Position numbers and translations under genes: made by a program. A stretch of DNA of 64,000 nucleotides from Tamarix chinensis (Eukaryota > Streptophyta > Magnoliopsida > Caryophyllales > Tamaricaceae), in assembly GCA_030549775.1 (NCBI GenBank), contig CM060174.1, forward strand, positions 40,715,086-40,779,085, read 5' to 3'. The notes beneath the pieces were generated by a model that searched no databases, was not told where the DNA came from, and was given only the letters and a program-made list of their open reading frames with translations. Shown here piece by piece: positions 12,780 through 25,639 of the stretch (its first letter is position 1; each line of letters opens with the position of its first letter).

Positions 12780-13740
12780 AGCTTATACAAATAGAGGAGA
12801 AAGAAAATTTTATAGCTTGTTATGAAAGAATAAAAAATCTCTCAACTAACCTAGATGCAACTAATTCTTATCTAAAACAATTTCTTACCATGAAAACTCA
12901 ACTGCAAAGAATATAGTCCCAATTTACCAAGCAAGATTTGTTCACAATGTTCAAAAGTAAAGAGAGTTTAGAGAGACAGAATAGGAAGTGTAGCAGGGTA
13001 AACAATTATGTAAATAAGAAGACATCCAAAATCAGTTTTGGACTATAAATAGTTATCCCAAGGAAGTGAGAGCAACAAAACATTCTACGACCATCAATTG
13101 AGACATCAGAATAGATAAGATAAAGGTATAAAACTTAATCTTCCTTATTTTGATGGTAAAATTGATGTTGAATTATTTATTGAGTAATTATAAGAAGTAT
13201 AGGATATATTTAAGTTCAAGGATTATCATGATGAGAAAAGATATAAACTGGCTACTATTAAGATTAAAAAGGTTGCTAGTTTATAGTATGATAACTAGAG
13301 AACAACGAGGAAAAGAGAAGAAAAATCAAAAATCAAATCTTGGGATAAGATTAAGATACACTTGACAAATAAATTTGTACCTAAAGAGTATAATCAAGAA
13401 AATTAATTCAAATTAAGTAATCTTTAGCAAGGACTTTTAATTGTTGAAGAGTATGTTAGGGACTTTGAAATTTTGGCACTTGCATGTGATATTCATGAGA
13501 AAAAGAAACAAAAACGTGCTTGATTTCTAGGTGCCATTAACATGATGGTTCAAGGTAAAGTTTAAACTTGTTTATATGATTCTTTTAATGATATGATTAA
13601 GCTATCTGTGACATTTGAAAAACAAATCAAGTCTAATAAACCTCATGCTAAGCAAAGTACTTCTTCTATAAAGTACTACTCAAATGTACATGCTATAAAG
13701 TATGGGTTAGGTATCTCAAGTGCTAAAAATGTTGATAGAA
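12780..13740 (+). pseudogene. gag remnant of element D
   Basis: Broken frames read as a capsid-type gag. After a coil-like start (about 12,810-13,080) comes LNLPYFDGKIDVELFIE near 13,137, then KFKDYHDEKRYKLATIKIKK (13,215-13,275), then a VRDFEILALACDI-type segment near 13,460-13,500. The FDGK...YHDEK order is that of gypsy gag proteins related to element C (FNGRNDPD...CHNYLDKK). Several in-frame stops and at least two frame changes make it non-functional. Confidence 0.6.
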
Positions 13741-14089
13741 ATGAAGGGCCTACCTAAGAGGAGAAAGGTAAAGCTAATTTCAACAAGGTCTTTAAAAATA
13801 AATTCTTTATATATTGAGGGTAAGGACACTTTGCTAGAGTATTTCCTAACCAAAGAGTCTTATTCATACTAGACATGGAAGCTATGGAGAATTGATATGA
13901 AGACCTTGAGTTCAATCCAAGTAAAGTAATTTGAATTGAATCTAAGAATGAGGGAAATGCTTTTTATGTGCTTCAAATAATGTTCGAATTCAATATAATA
14001 AGAAACTCAATCAATTAGAGAAGATATTCAAGACTAAAGGAAGGGTTGGAGACATGGTTTGTCAAGTTATCAATAATAGTGAGTCATAA

Positions 14090-14420
14090 AAAATGTTGCT
14101 AATGAGAGGATGGTGAAGGAGATGATATTTGATATAACACCACATCCAAAGCATTATTCTCTTTAATGGCTCAACAAAGACAAAGGATTCAAGGGAAACC
14201 AAATAAACCATAATCTTATTTCTAATTAGCTATGTGACATATTTTTTAAGAATGGATGTGGAACCTTATTAGGTAGACCATGGTAATATGACAGATGTGT
14301 TAGTCATAATGTTATTACTAAGGAATGTCTCACTGAGAAAGATAAGAAAAATCACAAATTTAATCCTTTTAAGTGTGATAATGATATCATGTTTGAAAAT
14401 AAAAGTAGTTTTTTTTTTTG
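14090..14420 (+). pseudogene. Protease-region remnant of element D
   Basis: The best mark is GTLLGRPW, a stop, then YDRCVSHN near 14,257-14,310. It matches HLLLGRPWQYDSSVTHD in element C and DACHIFLGRP-stop-QFY in element E. This segment lies at the end of the retropepsin domain in this lineage. No catalytic Asp-Ser-Gly could be read. Frames are broken on both sides. Confidence 0.55.
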
Positions 14421-14539
14421 GATGAAGGGACTTTGATAGAATATATTAAATAAGAAGGTAGATATTATGTTTTTATTATCAAGGAATCCATATAAGGGGA
14501 TAAAATTAATAGAAATCCTCTTTTAAATGAGTTTATTAA

Positions 14540-15860
14540 TGAGTATATTGATGTATTACCTAATGTATGTCCTCATGAATTTCCACCTAGATTACAACTT
14601 AAAAGAGGAATATAACAGGTTATAGACTCCATACATAGTGTGGATTAACCAAATTAAGCTGTATATAGATGTAATGAAGAAGAAGCTAAGGAATTACATA
14701 AAAAAAATACAAGATCTCAAATGAAAATGATATGAAAATATATGTTGTACATGCGTATTGACTCTAGAGGTATGCATAATACAACTATCAAGTATCAATT
14801 TCCTATACCAAGATAAAGTGGCATGTTATATGAATTGTGTAGAGCACAATTATCCTCTAAAATTCATATATGGAATGGATATCACTAAATGAGGACAAAG
14901 GAACAGGATGAGTGAAATTTTTCCTTTAAAACAAAATATGGACTTTATGAATGGGCCATGATGCCTTTTGGCTTGTGTGATGCACCTAGTGTGTTTATAA
15001 GATGAATGAATGAAGTTATTTTTTCCTTTTATTGTAAAATTCATTGTAGTATACATAGATGATATACTTGTGTATAGTAAAAATGAGCATGATAATCTTA
15101 TTCATTTGAGGAGATTATTTGATAAACTAAAGGAGCTAAATTCTTTGAAAAAAAATTAAAAATATGAATTTATGTTTAAATATTTTTTTTCTAGTTATAT
15201 TATAAGTATAGAAGTTATAAAAGTGGATCTTATAAATATTCAAGATATTTAAGATTGTCTTGTACATAAATATATTCATGAGGTGATAAGTTACCATGGC
15301 CTAGCACATTTTTATAGAATATTCATCAAGGACTTCTCAACTATTATCTCTCTAACTACACATCTCATGAATAATGGAAAATTTAAATAGGGAGAGGATG
15401 TAACTACCTTTAGGACTTTGAAAGAGAAGCCATGTAATGCACTAGTATTATCCTTACCTAATTTTGATATATTTTTTGAAGTTAGATGTGATGTTAATAG
15501 GGTTAAGATAGTAGTTGTACTATCACAAGAGAAATAAGCCATTAAATTCTTTAGTGAAAAATTAAATAAGGCCAAATTAAATTACTTCACATATGATAAA
15601 GTATTCTATGCCTACATAAAAAGCTTAGAAACATAGCCTTTATGTAAGACGTAATCCTTATTTTCATTTGCATTCTAACCATGAAAGTTTGAAACATATA
15701 CATTGAAAAAAGAAAATTAGACCTAGGAATGCAAAATGGGTAAGTTTCTTACAATACTTCATAATTTCTATCAAACAATTTGATGGTAAATAAAATCTGG
15801 TAGGAGTAGCTTTATCTAGCATATCTATGATATTTAAATTTAGATGCTATGCTATTAGGT
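14540..15860 (+). pseudogene. Reverse transcriptase and RNase H remnant of element D
   Basis: Segments readable in order are: IDVLPNVCPHEFPPRL (upstream of RT), a degraded KYQFPIPR (about 14,790), FKTKYGLYEWAMMPFGLCDAP (14,931-14,993), and the catalytic [10 protein letters not shown], intact at about 15,052-15,081. Downstream is a connection segment (YHGLAHFYRIFIKDFS, 15,292-15,340) and an RNase H remnant (FEVRCDVNRVKIVVVLSQEK near 15,477-15,535). At least five frame changes and many stops separate them, so no enzyme can be made. Confidence 0.7.
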
Positions 15861-15959
15861 TTTAAATTTTTGAAAGAATAGTGTGTAAAAGATGAAGATT
15901 TTTTTAAGATTTATGATGCATGTAAAAATAGTCATAATCATGGTAAGTATGTGATTGAA

Positions 15960-17060
15960 GATGAAATTATTTTCAATATTAATAAAGTACATATACCTTA
16001 ATCTAGGGTGCACAATTTACTTACTAAAGAAGTGCATGAGAGAGATAATTTTTGTAATTTGGTGTGCATAAAACTATAAAATTATTTCAAGAAAAATTCT
16101 ACTAGCCAAGAATGAAAAAATTGGTACAAGCTAATATTAGGAGTTGTGTGACTTCTTAAAAAATTAGAAGTTTCTTCCATCGAGATTTGTATACTCCTCT
16201 CCTAGTTCCTAGTTAACAATGGGAGGGGGTTAGTGTGGAACTTTTCCTAGTTCAGTCAAGGATGGGATGGGAAAAAGATTCTATTATGGTATTGGTTGGT
16301 AATATTTATAAAGTGGCATATTTTATTTAGTGTAATAAAACTAATGATGCCACTCATATGGTAGACAATATTTAAAAGAATTGGTAAGCTTACATGGCAT
16401 TCCGAGAAGTATAGTGCTGAATAGAGATGCAAATTTATTTAGTAAATTATGGAAGACACTTTAGCATATTTTCAGGACTAAGTTTTTTTCGTAAATCCTA
16501 TCATCCCAAAATATATGGTTAGACAGAAGTGACTAATAGGACCATGGGAGCTTTACAACAAGGTCTAGTTAACAAAAGTACTAAAGATTAGGTTATAATA
16601 CTTTCACATAGTGAATTTGCATATAATAGGAGACTTTCTAGTTCAACTAAATTAAGTTCATTTGAATTTGTCTATGGATTTAATCCTTATTTTCCTAGTA
16701 ATATGTTTTTATTAAAAAGAGGTGATATTAAAAAATATGATGGTAAACAAAGAGTTGAATTCTTAAAGAAACTTCGTAAGAAAATTAAGAACAACAATGA
16801 TAAATCTAATGTTAAATAATAAACTCAAAGGAACTGGAATAAAATTCAAAAGTGTTTTTCCTAGGAGAATTAGTTTTCTTACACTTAATAAAAGAAACAT
16901 TTTTAAAATTAAGAAAAAGAAACTAAAGCCAAAAGCCAAGAGACCATTTAACATCTTAAGGAAATTTTTGAATAATGCATATAAATTAGAATTAATTAAA
17001 TCCCATGGGAAAGTTTCAAAAACTTTTAATATTGGTGATTTATCTCCTTAATCTAGTGAT
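15960..17060 (+). pseudogene. Integrase remnant of element D
   Basis: Frame-by-frame reading shows pieces of a zinc-binding region near 16,010-16,150, a core region around 16,230-16,560, and a C-terminal piece with KVSKTFNIGDLSP ending at 17,049. The last matches NSFKVSDLSP in element C. The C-terminal 84 codons (16,797-17,051) are open and lysine-rich, which recalls the basic tail of gypsy integrases. The catalytic acidic residues cannot be read with confidence. Confidence 0.6.
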
Positions 17061-17253
17061 GCTAATTTAACTAAAAATTATATTTTACTAGCTAAAAAGG
17101 ATGCAATAACATCTTTCTCTTCTTCTAATGAATGCCAAGAGTTAGAATGCTTGGATATAGAATCAATTATACTTGAGAATCCTAATTATGCAACTATTTT
17201 CATAAGTGAATTTTGAAGGCCTTTTATATGTTTACATAAAGAATAATTTATCA

Positions 17254-17940
17254 ATGATATTTAGTGTTCCAGACAAGAACAAGAAAAAAATTATAAACTT
17301 GCATAGAACACGAAGCTTGGGTATATGATTCTTGCATATGTTGCATTGCAAGGGTTTTGTTTAGCTTTGTTATTTTAAGTAAACTTTTTAATATTTTTTT
17401 ATCATTTACATCAATGCTTTGTATGTGTGTTATAGGGGTGAATTGTATTTGTTTCATTCTTTTACTAACTATTTTAGTCTAGCTAGCTTAAATTAGCTAG
17501 GTTTACTAAGATCCTATGTTAGTGTGTTGTTATTGTTCATCTAATACATGTGAGAAATGACAACTATGTTAGTTAGGAAGGTTATTAACTAGTTAGTAAA
17601 GGGCTAAACTAACATGACCTTATATATATATATAGATATATATATAGGTACTCTTTCCCTCTTATAAATAATAGCCCAAGTCGAATAAAAATCTCTAGAA
17701 TAATTGAAACTTTCCCTTTTTCTCTTAGTGAGTTTATCTATAGATTTGGGGTTGTTATAGAGAACAAAATTTGTGATTTCTCCTTAGAATTAGTGAGGTC
17801 TTATTAAATATACTAATATAGTGTCAAAGAGCATCAAAACCCTATCATTCAAATGAAGAAATGCCTTTATCGACTTGTAAAAAGACAAGATGACATATCT
17901 CTTGAGTGTGTAATCGATTTCCCTTTGTATATCAACATCA
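17254..17940 (+). repeat. Element D 3' LTR
   Basis: It aligns with the 5' LTR at 11,140-11,863 and ends with the same CATCA. The start at TGATATTTAGTG is tentative. Divergence from the partner is heavy, with many substitutions and indels. Confidence 0.6.
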
Positions 17941-19569
17941 CTATCATATTATTCACCTATTTGGTAATTTAATGATGAAAACACACTTTAAAGGCTTAAC
18001 ACTCAATCCATAGGTTCAAATAATCCCAAATAAGGGTAAAAAATTTTAAAACCACTTTTCCCTATTAGGACTAAAATTAGCAAAAATTGCATATCAAGAT
18101 AGCCAAACCAAGTTAAAATAAGGTTGTTTAGAAAAAAATTTATTCATCACCTGATTTAAATGTCAAGTTATACTAAGAAGCTTAAAAATAAAAATCACTA
18201 AAATTTGTTATTAGGAACTACTATTCACTAAGATTTACTATTCGCTAGGGTAAAATGTCAAAGATTGAGGTCAATATTTGACTATAAAAGCAAATTAAAG
18301 CCTTTTAGGGATATCTTTATCATATTACAATTACTTATCTCATAAACATAAATAAAGAAAATTGAACCCTAATTATGATATTTAGGATGCCATTAGTCAA
18401 AAAACTTTGAATTTTGTGAAGAATGTTCTAAACACGTACAATTTTCAATAAAAATTTTACCCACACAAACATATTCCAATCAAATAATAGTATATATAAA
18501 AGATCATCCACAAATTACAGCCTATTACATGGTATAATTAGTTTCTTAAATAACAAAAATAATTGATTACACATAAATCATCTAAATCTTCAATAAAAAT
18601 TTAAACTATGCTTCAAATGATCATATTATAACATGTTATACACCAAAATTACTATATAATTTACCAAACTTTTACCATCAATTTAATAAATAAAGAATAG
18701 AACAAAAAAATGTACAATTTTTAATATCTCAAAAACTTCAACCAAACATAGCATAACCAGCATGAACATGATCAAACATCAAAAGTCTATATACTTGTAG
18801 CAAAGAAGTGTTTTCCTTTGGAAATATTCAAGAAAAATTAAGAAATAAAAATCTTAAAGAAATGAAGGATTTCTCCAAATCCTCCAAGATTACCACCTCT
18901 TATTTAGTTAAGATACCAAGGAATTAATCTATGAATGAAAATATAATAATGGAAGAAATAATGATGATTATTGGTGTTTGGTTGCCAAATGGTGGTGTAG
19001 ATGGAAGTGGGTCATTTCTATGGTTCCTAGAAGCCAGTGAGAGTTTGGATGATGTGTGTGGGAGGGTTTAATCTTAAATTATGTGGATTTAGTGGTTCAA
19101 ATGGAGTTTGGATGAAATGATAAAGTATTTGTGAACAAGAGTTTAAAGACTAAAGTGTCAAAAGTAAAACAAATAAGATGACAATTGTTCGCATTAGGGT
19201 AGAAAAATGATGATGGTGATTCATTATTGGTAATGATGATTCGATGGTGATGAATTATTGATGAATGTGATTTGCATATGATGATATGATGACGATGTGG
19301 TTTCAAAACTTAGGGTTTGGATGATGGTTAGAGTTAGGGTTTGGTTTGAAGAAGAGGAAATAAGGTGGTGTTTGGTGGGTGTGGATGGTTAGGGTTTTGA
19401 ATGAATATTTTAGGGCTTTATTTTTGTATACTGATTTAGTTTTTGGTTTAACCACGAAATATAGTCTCCTTTTGAAGGTAATTAGGGTAGTAAAATAGGG
19501 ATTAATATTAGTAAAAAATATATGGATTAATCTCTAATTCATACAAATGAAGAGATTAAAACTTTCAAG
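17941..19569. other. AT-rich DNA without a recognisable gene
   Basis: No domain-bearing frame is present. Around 18,950-19,400 the plus strand becomes G/T-rich with repeated GATGAT and GGTGG stretches, giving a purine-like skew. This skew is also seen in LTRs of element B and near 1,850-2,500, so a decayed LTR is possible. Confidence 0.45.
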
Positions 19570-20024
19570 CCAAACCATTAGCCTATTACATGCAATATGC
19601 TCAATATTTATCAATAATTCTTCATTCAAAAATCATATTACATGCCATATGCTCAATATTTATCAATAAGTTAACTTTCTACCTCTAGCTAAAGCATATT
19701 CTAAAAGATTACAAGCTAAAAGATATTATGCTACTTTTAATCAAACTTTATGCTAACTTTATTCTCCCACTTTATTAATTAACAAATAAATTATCTAAAT
19801 AACTTAATAGTCCTTGAAAATCACACTAACATCCTCCTCATGCATGTGTTTACTTCCTTCTTACATGTAACACATGCATGTAGACATTTAATTGCTTGTT
19901 TGTTATGTTTTGAGCAACATAACCATCCGTCGGTCTTCAAATTTATGGGAGACACTTTTCCAAATGAAGAATAATTTATTTCATAATTATGAAAGCCAAT
20001 TATTGGGTGCTTTATCTTGCATCA
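19570..20024 (-). repeat. Element E 3' LTR (left edge unresolved)
   Basis: On the minus strand the LTR starts at 20,024 with TGATGCAAGATAAAGC, directly after a polypurine tract. TGATG also begins the LTRs of element C and of the 9,468 family. Its other end was not located; the listed left edge is only where the sequence stops looking distinctive. It contains a direct repeat of 33 bp at 19,585-19,617 and 19,637-19,669 with one mismatch (GCAATATG versus GCCATATG). Confidence 0.5.
19585..19669. repeat. Direct repeat, two 33-bp copies 52 bp apart
   Basis: Both copies read ATTACATGC-ATATGCTC and continue AATATTTATCAATAA; they differ at one base. This is a small duplication inside the LTR of element E. 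Confidence 0.85.
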
Positions 20025-20037
20025 TTCTCCCCTTGTT
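20025..20037 (-). other. Polypurine tract of element E
   Basis: The minus strand reads AACAAGGGGAGAA immediately before the LTR start TGATGCA. It primes plus-strand DNA synthesis in LTR elements. Its position fixes the orientation of element E. Confidence 0.7.
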
Positions 20038-20049
20038 GATTTAAATTTA

Positions 20050-21130
20050 ACCCCAAATTTGCATCTCTATAGTAAGGGCTAATATCCCCAAGGTTGAATG
20101 TCCTTGACACCTCGCCATATGAATCTGGCAAATTGAGCTTATAAGCACTCTCTCCAAACATTTAAAGTAATTTGAAAGAACCATATGCCCTTAGCATGAG
20201 CTTGTGTTTTCTTAGATTAGGAAATCTTTCATTCCTCAAGTGTAACCATAGCAAATCTCCCTATTGAAAAACATGTTGGCTTCTATGTTTATTTGCTCTT
20301 GTCTTGTACACTTCATCTCCTTTCTCAATATTATGCATGACTTGTTGATGCATTTTTTGAAATAACTCCACTCTCTCTTGTGGATCATAAATCTTCACTT
20401 CAAACTTATTCAATGGCACCATGTCAATCGTCACATATAGATTAGTACCATATATTATCTCAAACAAAATAGATCTTATTGTAGTAGAATAACTTCGATT
20501 GTAAGCAAACTCTGCATGTGCTAACTTGACATCCTAATTCTTATCACTCTTACTCACCAATCCCCTTAGCAAAGTAACCAAAATTGTATTAGTAACTTCA
20601 GTTTTCTCATCCGTTTTAGGATGATGTGATGTGCTAAATAGAAGCTTCGTTCCGCGCATATGCCATAAAGTCTTCCAAAAATAGCTTAGGAACTTCACAT
20701 CTCTATCCAAAACAATACTTCTCGGAATTTAATGACACCATATCAATCAGCACATATGGATTAGTAGCATATAATATCTCCTTGAAGTATAAATCCATAA
20801 CATGGGTAGCATCATCCGTCTTGTGACACGGAATAATATGAACCTTTTTTGAGAAAAAAATCCAGTACAACCATAATAGAATTCTTGCCTCGTTGTGTCC
20901 TAGGTAATCCCAAGATAAAATCCATACTAACAACTTCCCATGGTTGACTAGGAAAAGGTAAATGTATGTATAACCCTTTGTGAAAGAAACTCTTGCTCAT
21001 TTGACACATAGCACACTTATCGACCATGGCTTGTACTCCTTTTTGCATTCTCAGCCACTAAAAATGTCCTTTTAGCAACTCTAAAGTCTTGTGAACTCTA
21101 AAGTGCCCAACAATTCCTCCTTCATGTACC
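20050..21130 (-). pseudogene. Integrase remnant of element E
   Basis: The integrase region reads from right to left. A zinc-region piece [11 protein letters not shown] lies near 21,020, then [18 protein letters not shown] (first catalytic Asp, 20,885-20,945), then after a frameshift [22 protein letters not shown]. The stretch that should carry the second Asp is disturbed by a duplicated segment (20,730-20,780). The HPKTDEKTEVTN piece (third acidic residue, about 20,600-20,640) and the C-terminal frame at 20,261-20,467 follow. Frameshifts and stops make it inactive. Confidence 0.75.
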
Positions 21131-21133
21131 ACT

Positions 21134-22800
21134 TTAATTATCAAGTCTCAAACTAAAGTCTTTGGCACAATAATTTGTTGTGCTTAAATAAGAACCCATC
21201 TTGAATAATATAAGCTCCCGAATTCCCTTGTTCTTGCACTCTTCAATGATCATAGAAAAATCATCATCCATGACATATTGAATCTTTAGCATCTTGAACC
21301 TCAAAAGCTTTGCATCCATCATGGTAAGTACCATGTCTTCCTTGCTAATGCATCCTCCAAGACATTTTCTTTGCCATCCACATGCCTCGTAGAAAACACA
21401 AATGTCTGCAAGAAGCTTATCCACTTAGCATGTCTTGGATTTACATTCTTTTGACCATGCAAACACCTCAAACTCTCGTGATCTGAATGACGTACAAAAG
21501 GCTTGGGTCTCAAGTAATTACTCCACATCTCCAAACAAAGTACTATAGCATAGAACTCTTTATCATAGGTTAATTAGTTGCTTCTTAAGCTATTAAAATT
21601 TTATCTAAAAAAAGTAATCGGCTTTCTTTCTTGTGAAAGTACACCCCCAATTCCTACACCACTTGCATCACATGTTACTTTAAATAATTTATCAAAATAA
21701 GGTAAAGATAATACTAGTGCATTTGACAGCTTTGTCTCCTAATCTTCAAAAGCTTGTTACACTTCATCATTCCAATGGAACTCTCCTTTCTTTATTAACT
21801 ATGTGATAGGTGCTGCAATGGTAGAGAAATATTTGATGAACCTTCTATAGAATGAGGCCAACCCATGGAAACTTCAAACATTGTGGACATTAGTCGGAAT
21901 ATGGCACGATTGTATAGCTTCCATCTTCGACAGATCAACTAGAATACCATCTCCACTCACAATATAACCCAGGAAGACCACCCTTTCCATCATGAAATCA
22001 CACTTCTCCATCTTACCATAGAGCTTCACCTCTCTAAGCTTATCAAATATCCTATTCATGTGTTGTATGTTCTTGAAATTGCTCTTGCCATATACCAAGA
22101 TATCATCTAGGTATACAACAACAAAAACATAAAGAAATGGTCTAAGTAGCACTATCATCAACCTCATGAAGGAACTTGGTGCATTATGTAGACCGAATGG
22201 CATCACCAACCACTCATACAACCCATACTTAATCTTGAAAGCTTTATTCCACTCATCCCTTTCCTATATCATCATTTGATGGTAGCCAATCCTAAGATCA
22301 ATCTTTGAGAACACCTTTGCACCATGCAACTCATCTAACATGTCATCCAATCTCAGCATAAGAAATCTATTCTTTATTGTGATTTTATTGATGGATCTCA
22401 AATCAATACACTTCTTCCATGTACCATCCTTCTTAGGTACTAACAAAACTGGAATATTGCATGGACTCATACTCTCCCGAATATAACCTCAGTCTAATAA
22501 CTCGTGCACTTGTTTCTGTAGCTCCTTAGCCTCCTTTAGATTGCATCTATGTGCTAGTTTGTTTTATAATGGAACTCCTAGCATAAGATTAATAGCATAC
22601 TCAATACATCTCAAAGGAGGTAACCCACTAGGAAACTCTTTTGGAAACACATTGGCATACTCTTTCAACACTTGTTGCAATTTTGGATCCATAGTAGCAT
22701 TCTCCCCTATAACTAAGGGATAGCATATCTTCTCATCTCTGATCGCTTCATTCATCCCATACTTCTTAAGGACCAATATCTCCATGCCACTCATCTCTTT
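21134..22800 (-). pseudogene. Reverse transcriptase and RNase H of element E
   Basis: From right to left: VLKEYANVFPKEFPSGLPPL upstream of RT (22,564-22,794), [18 protein letters not shown] and [12 protein letters not shown] (22,264-22,470), [20 protein letters not shown] and the catalytic VYLDDILVYGKS (21,874-22,221). RNase H and its linker follow: RHSDHESLRCLHGQKN and RHAKWISFLQTF at 21,319-21,534, then a linker at 21,134-21,424. The RT catalytic Asp pair is kept. Frames change at about five points and stops interrupt it, so it is a pseudogene, but it is better preserved than element D. Confidence 0.8.
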
Positions 22801-22859
22801 TTATTCCTACACTTGACATCCTCCTTTTTTCCATTCCTCAAAACCAAATCCTCTCCATC

Positions 22860-23300
22860 TAGATTAGGTTTAAGCTTAAAATTCTTTGGGCCCTTACATA
22901 CCACATACTCATTAAGGACCCTATTATGCACAACCTTCCTATAAAATTGCTACGGCCTCCCCAAAAATATATGACAAGCATCTATAGGCCTAATATCGCA
23001 TAAAACATCATTAAAATAATTTCCAATCTTAAAAGACATGAGAGTTTGTTTTGTTGCCCTTACGACTTTATCTTTTTTGGGCTATTAGAGTGAATATGGT
23101 CTTAGATGACCCTGGGTCTCCAAACCGAGCTTCTTCACCATCTTTTCACTAGCAAAATTACTACATGACCTCTATCAATGATGACTTCACACACTTTATC
23201 ACCAATTCTAGATTTTTCCTTAAAAATCTTCTCCTATTGAGTAAGTAAAGGTTGTGGTTATACTTGAAGCACCCTTTGTAACATGTAGCAATCCATTTGG
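22860..23300 (-). pseudogene. Protease-region remnant of element E
   Basis: The minus strand reads DACHIFLGRP, a TAG stop, then QFY at about 22,948-22,989. In this lineage the motif is followed by Trp, so the stop is a TGG to TAG change. Upstream, VCEVIID followed by R-G in place of Ser-Gly (about 23,170-23,195) marks the active-site region of a retropepsin. Frames are broken. Confidence 0.6.
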
Positions 23301-23379
23301 CCTTCTTCCAAAAAAATCCTCCTAGATATCACTATCCTCTTCTATGTCTTCATCAAGATCTTTAGTCTCTTCACAAGCC

Positions 23380-24010
23380 TCCATATTTTCTATCTCATTC
23401 AAAGTAAATGGCCATTAGTTTGGAAAATCCTAAACAAAGTGGCCATATCCTCTACACTTGAAGTGTTGCTTGCTCCCCTTATCAACCACTTGATATTTTC
23501 CCTTTCATTCATATAGAACTTCCTAGCATGGTCTGGACTTGAGGCTTACAAAATTGGTGGCTTTGACACACCATTGAAAGTAAAACCATATGGACCATGG
23601 GTTAACTTACTTGGTGGCTTAGTCTTCTTCAACTATTTCTTGAACTTGATAGCTAACTTGGCTAGGTCTTCAAACACTTCATACGGATACACCTCTACCT
23701 TCTCCCAAAGATTCATATTTAAACCCAATATAAATCGTGCACACCTTTTTACTTCTCATTCTTGGACATCGTATATTAAACCTAGCCTTTCAAACTCTGA
23801 ATGTATTCTTCAACTCTAAGTAACCCTTGCCTCAATTTTTTATAAAATTTTCTTGCTCACATTTTTGAGGCACAAACTTCTTCTTCAAATGTTTCTTTAA
23901 TTTTTCCTATGACCTAATATTTGATTTTCCTTCTCTCTCCCATCTTCTTTTTAAATTATCATATCACACTCCAGCAAAAATTTTAAACTTTAATAACATT
24001 ATTCGGCACA
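23380..24010 (-). pseudogene. gag remnant of element E
   Basis: From right to left: VKRCARFILGLNMNLWEKVE and VYPYEVFEDLAKLAIKFKK (about 23,620-23,760) are the capsid C-terminal region typical of gypsy gag (compare ARFLSGLNSEIADKVELYPY in element C). A decayed zinc knuckle, KQHFKCRGYGHFV-stop-DF, follows near 23,430-23,480; two of its metal ligands are lost. The start of gag, the primer site and the 5' LTR were not found to the right. Confidence 0.6.
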
Positions 24011-25639
24011 ATTTCTCGTCATCAATTTCCTTATACTCAAAAATTAACTCAACAATTTGTAACCATTGATAAAGTGAATTTTTCCCATAATTTTACCTCT
24101 ATTTACCTTTTCTTTAGGAATTCATTTAATCTATTTTACATATTTTGCTATGGTATTTGTCTATTATTTGCACAATTGCTTTCTTAAGCTTTGTGTTATA
24201 GGATTTCCCACAAAAACACAAATTTTGAGAAATAATTGCTTACTTTTGAAGCAAAGGACCTAGCAAAGAATGCCTAGGAGGAAAGTACTTTGACCGAACA
24301 TGTTTATGGAAGTGTATTGAAGCTAGAAGCGCTAAAAGATGTGCTAAGACATCCCTAATAAAACTGAAAAGGGAGCTACACGATTGGTTGCACACCTAGC
24401 TATATAGATTTATGGTTATAAATGTATAGAAACACTCATGTTTGTGAGATAAGATGATAAAGATAACAAATGAATCACATATATAAACAAAGAAGCTCAT
24501 GTTCTTATGGATAAAACCTCATGAAAGATATCAAATACTTGCCAATTAGACTAAACCATGTGCTTAACTCTTGTAACTAATCTCCATCAAATCAAAGGCT
24601 GGTCATCTCAAGAATCAAATACGACTTACTTATTGGTTGTAGTGGGGTTTAATGTAAAGAAGGGTACGGAGTATTTTAGGAGTGTGGTGTTAAAAAGGTC
24701 AAGAGCTAGTGGAATTCTAATAAATAGATGAAATATAAGCATGACTCCACATCAACAATCAATGATACATATCTCCAACTTAACACCAAACTATAAAATC
24801 AATATAAATTTCTCAACATCATCTTCATAACTCCCTCTCCTCCTTATATCCTTACATGTTTTTTTTCTTCTTCTTCTTTTTCTCAAATTTTTTATTTATT
24901 TATTTATTAATTTATTTTTCTCCACCAAAAATAACCAATCCCCTTTCTTAGCATAAATATATATATATTTATTTCACATACACACATACATAACCACTCT
25001 TTATATCCATAACAATTTGATTTCCTTCCACTATCTTTAAGCAAGGGAAAAGATATTAAGGCCAGAAGGTTATTCAATATGGGTAATGAAAAAAATTGTA
25101 TGTTCCATGTATAGGCTCAAAAGGGTTTCTATAGGGCGTACATCATGTATACACAAATTAGGTTAAGCTATTTGGTCATGTGATGAAAATATCCTAAGCT
25201 ACCTTTATCATTTTCTCAATCAGAGCATGTTATGACTATAAGCAGCGAATAGTACAAGAGTAAGTTCTAGTAGTCTCTATAGTCCATTACAAGATCTATG
25301 GGAAATAACTTGATCAAAGATATTAAACATATATGAGGTTTAAAAATAAATTTTGAATGCCAAGAAAAGTAGATGATTTTGTGTAAATTTGCTAAAAAGA
25401 AGAAGGTATATATGGTTCAAAAGCTCACTAAGGAATGTGATGAATCTTAATATGCAATGTCAGTGGTTAGAAAATTATGCATGTTCTTTATCCATTCATA
25501 TCTAGACACATAGATATGTGTTCCCTATATCGAAATTAACACAAAAAATCTCCACTTACTTTATCTTGATTTTATGATCATCTTTCCGTTAGATTTTAAA
25601 GATATATTCCTCATTAACTAGTTAAGGCTCCTAAGATTC
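24011..25639. other. Non-coding sequence between elements E and F
   Basis: No domain-bearing frame. The right part (about 25,000-25,640) resembles, on the minus strand, the 3' untranslated tail seen after the GGCAACCCA motif in Athila/Tat-like elements, so it is probably part of element F. The missing 5' LTR of element E and 3' LTR of element F would be expected here, but no match to their partner LTRs was seen. Confidence 0.4.

Larger units (their letters stand above)
11140..17940 (+). mobile_element. Element D: old Ty3/gypsy retrotransposon, heavily mutated
   Basis: The order is LTR, Met-type primer-binding site, gag, protease, reverse transcriptase, RNase H, integrase, LTR, which is the Ty3/gypsy order. 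Coding remains can be followed from about 12,780 to 17,060 but are broken by dozens of stops and frameshifts. The motif after protease (LLGRPW followed by a stop and YD) and the RT motif YEWAMMPFGLCDAPS place it in the same lineage as elements C and E; a chromovirus of Galadriel type is my best guess. The two LTRs are strongly diverged, so it is the oldest of the three. I could not find matching target duplications. Confidence 0.8.

Noticed and set aside
16797..17051. Lysine-rich 84-codon frame as a separate basic protein
   Set aside because: It ends in FNIGDLSP and lies where the integrase C-terminus of element D belongs, so it is a piece of that gene.
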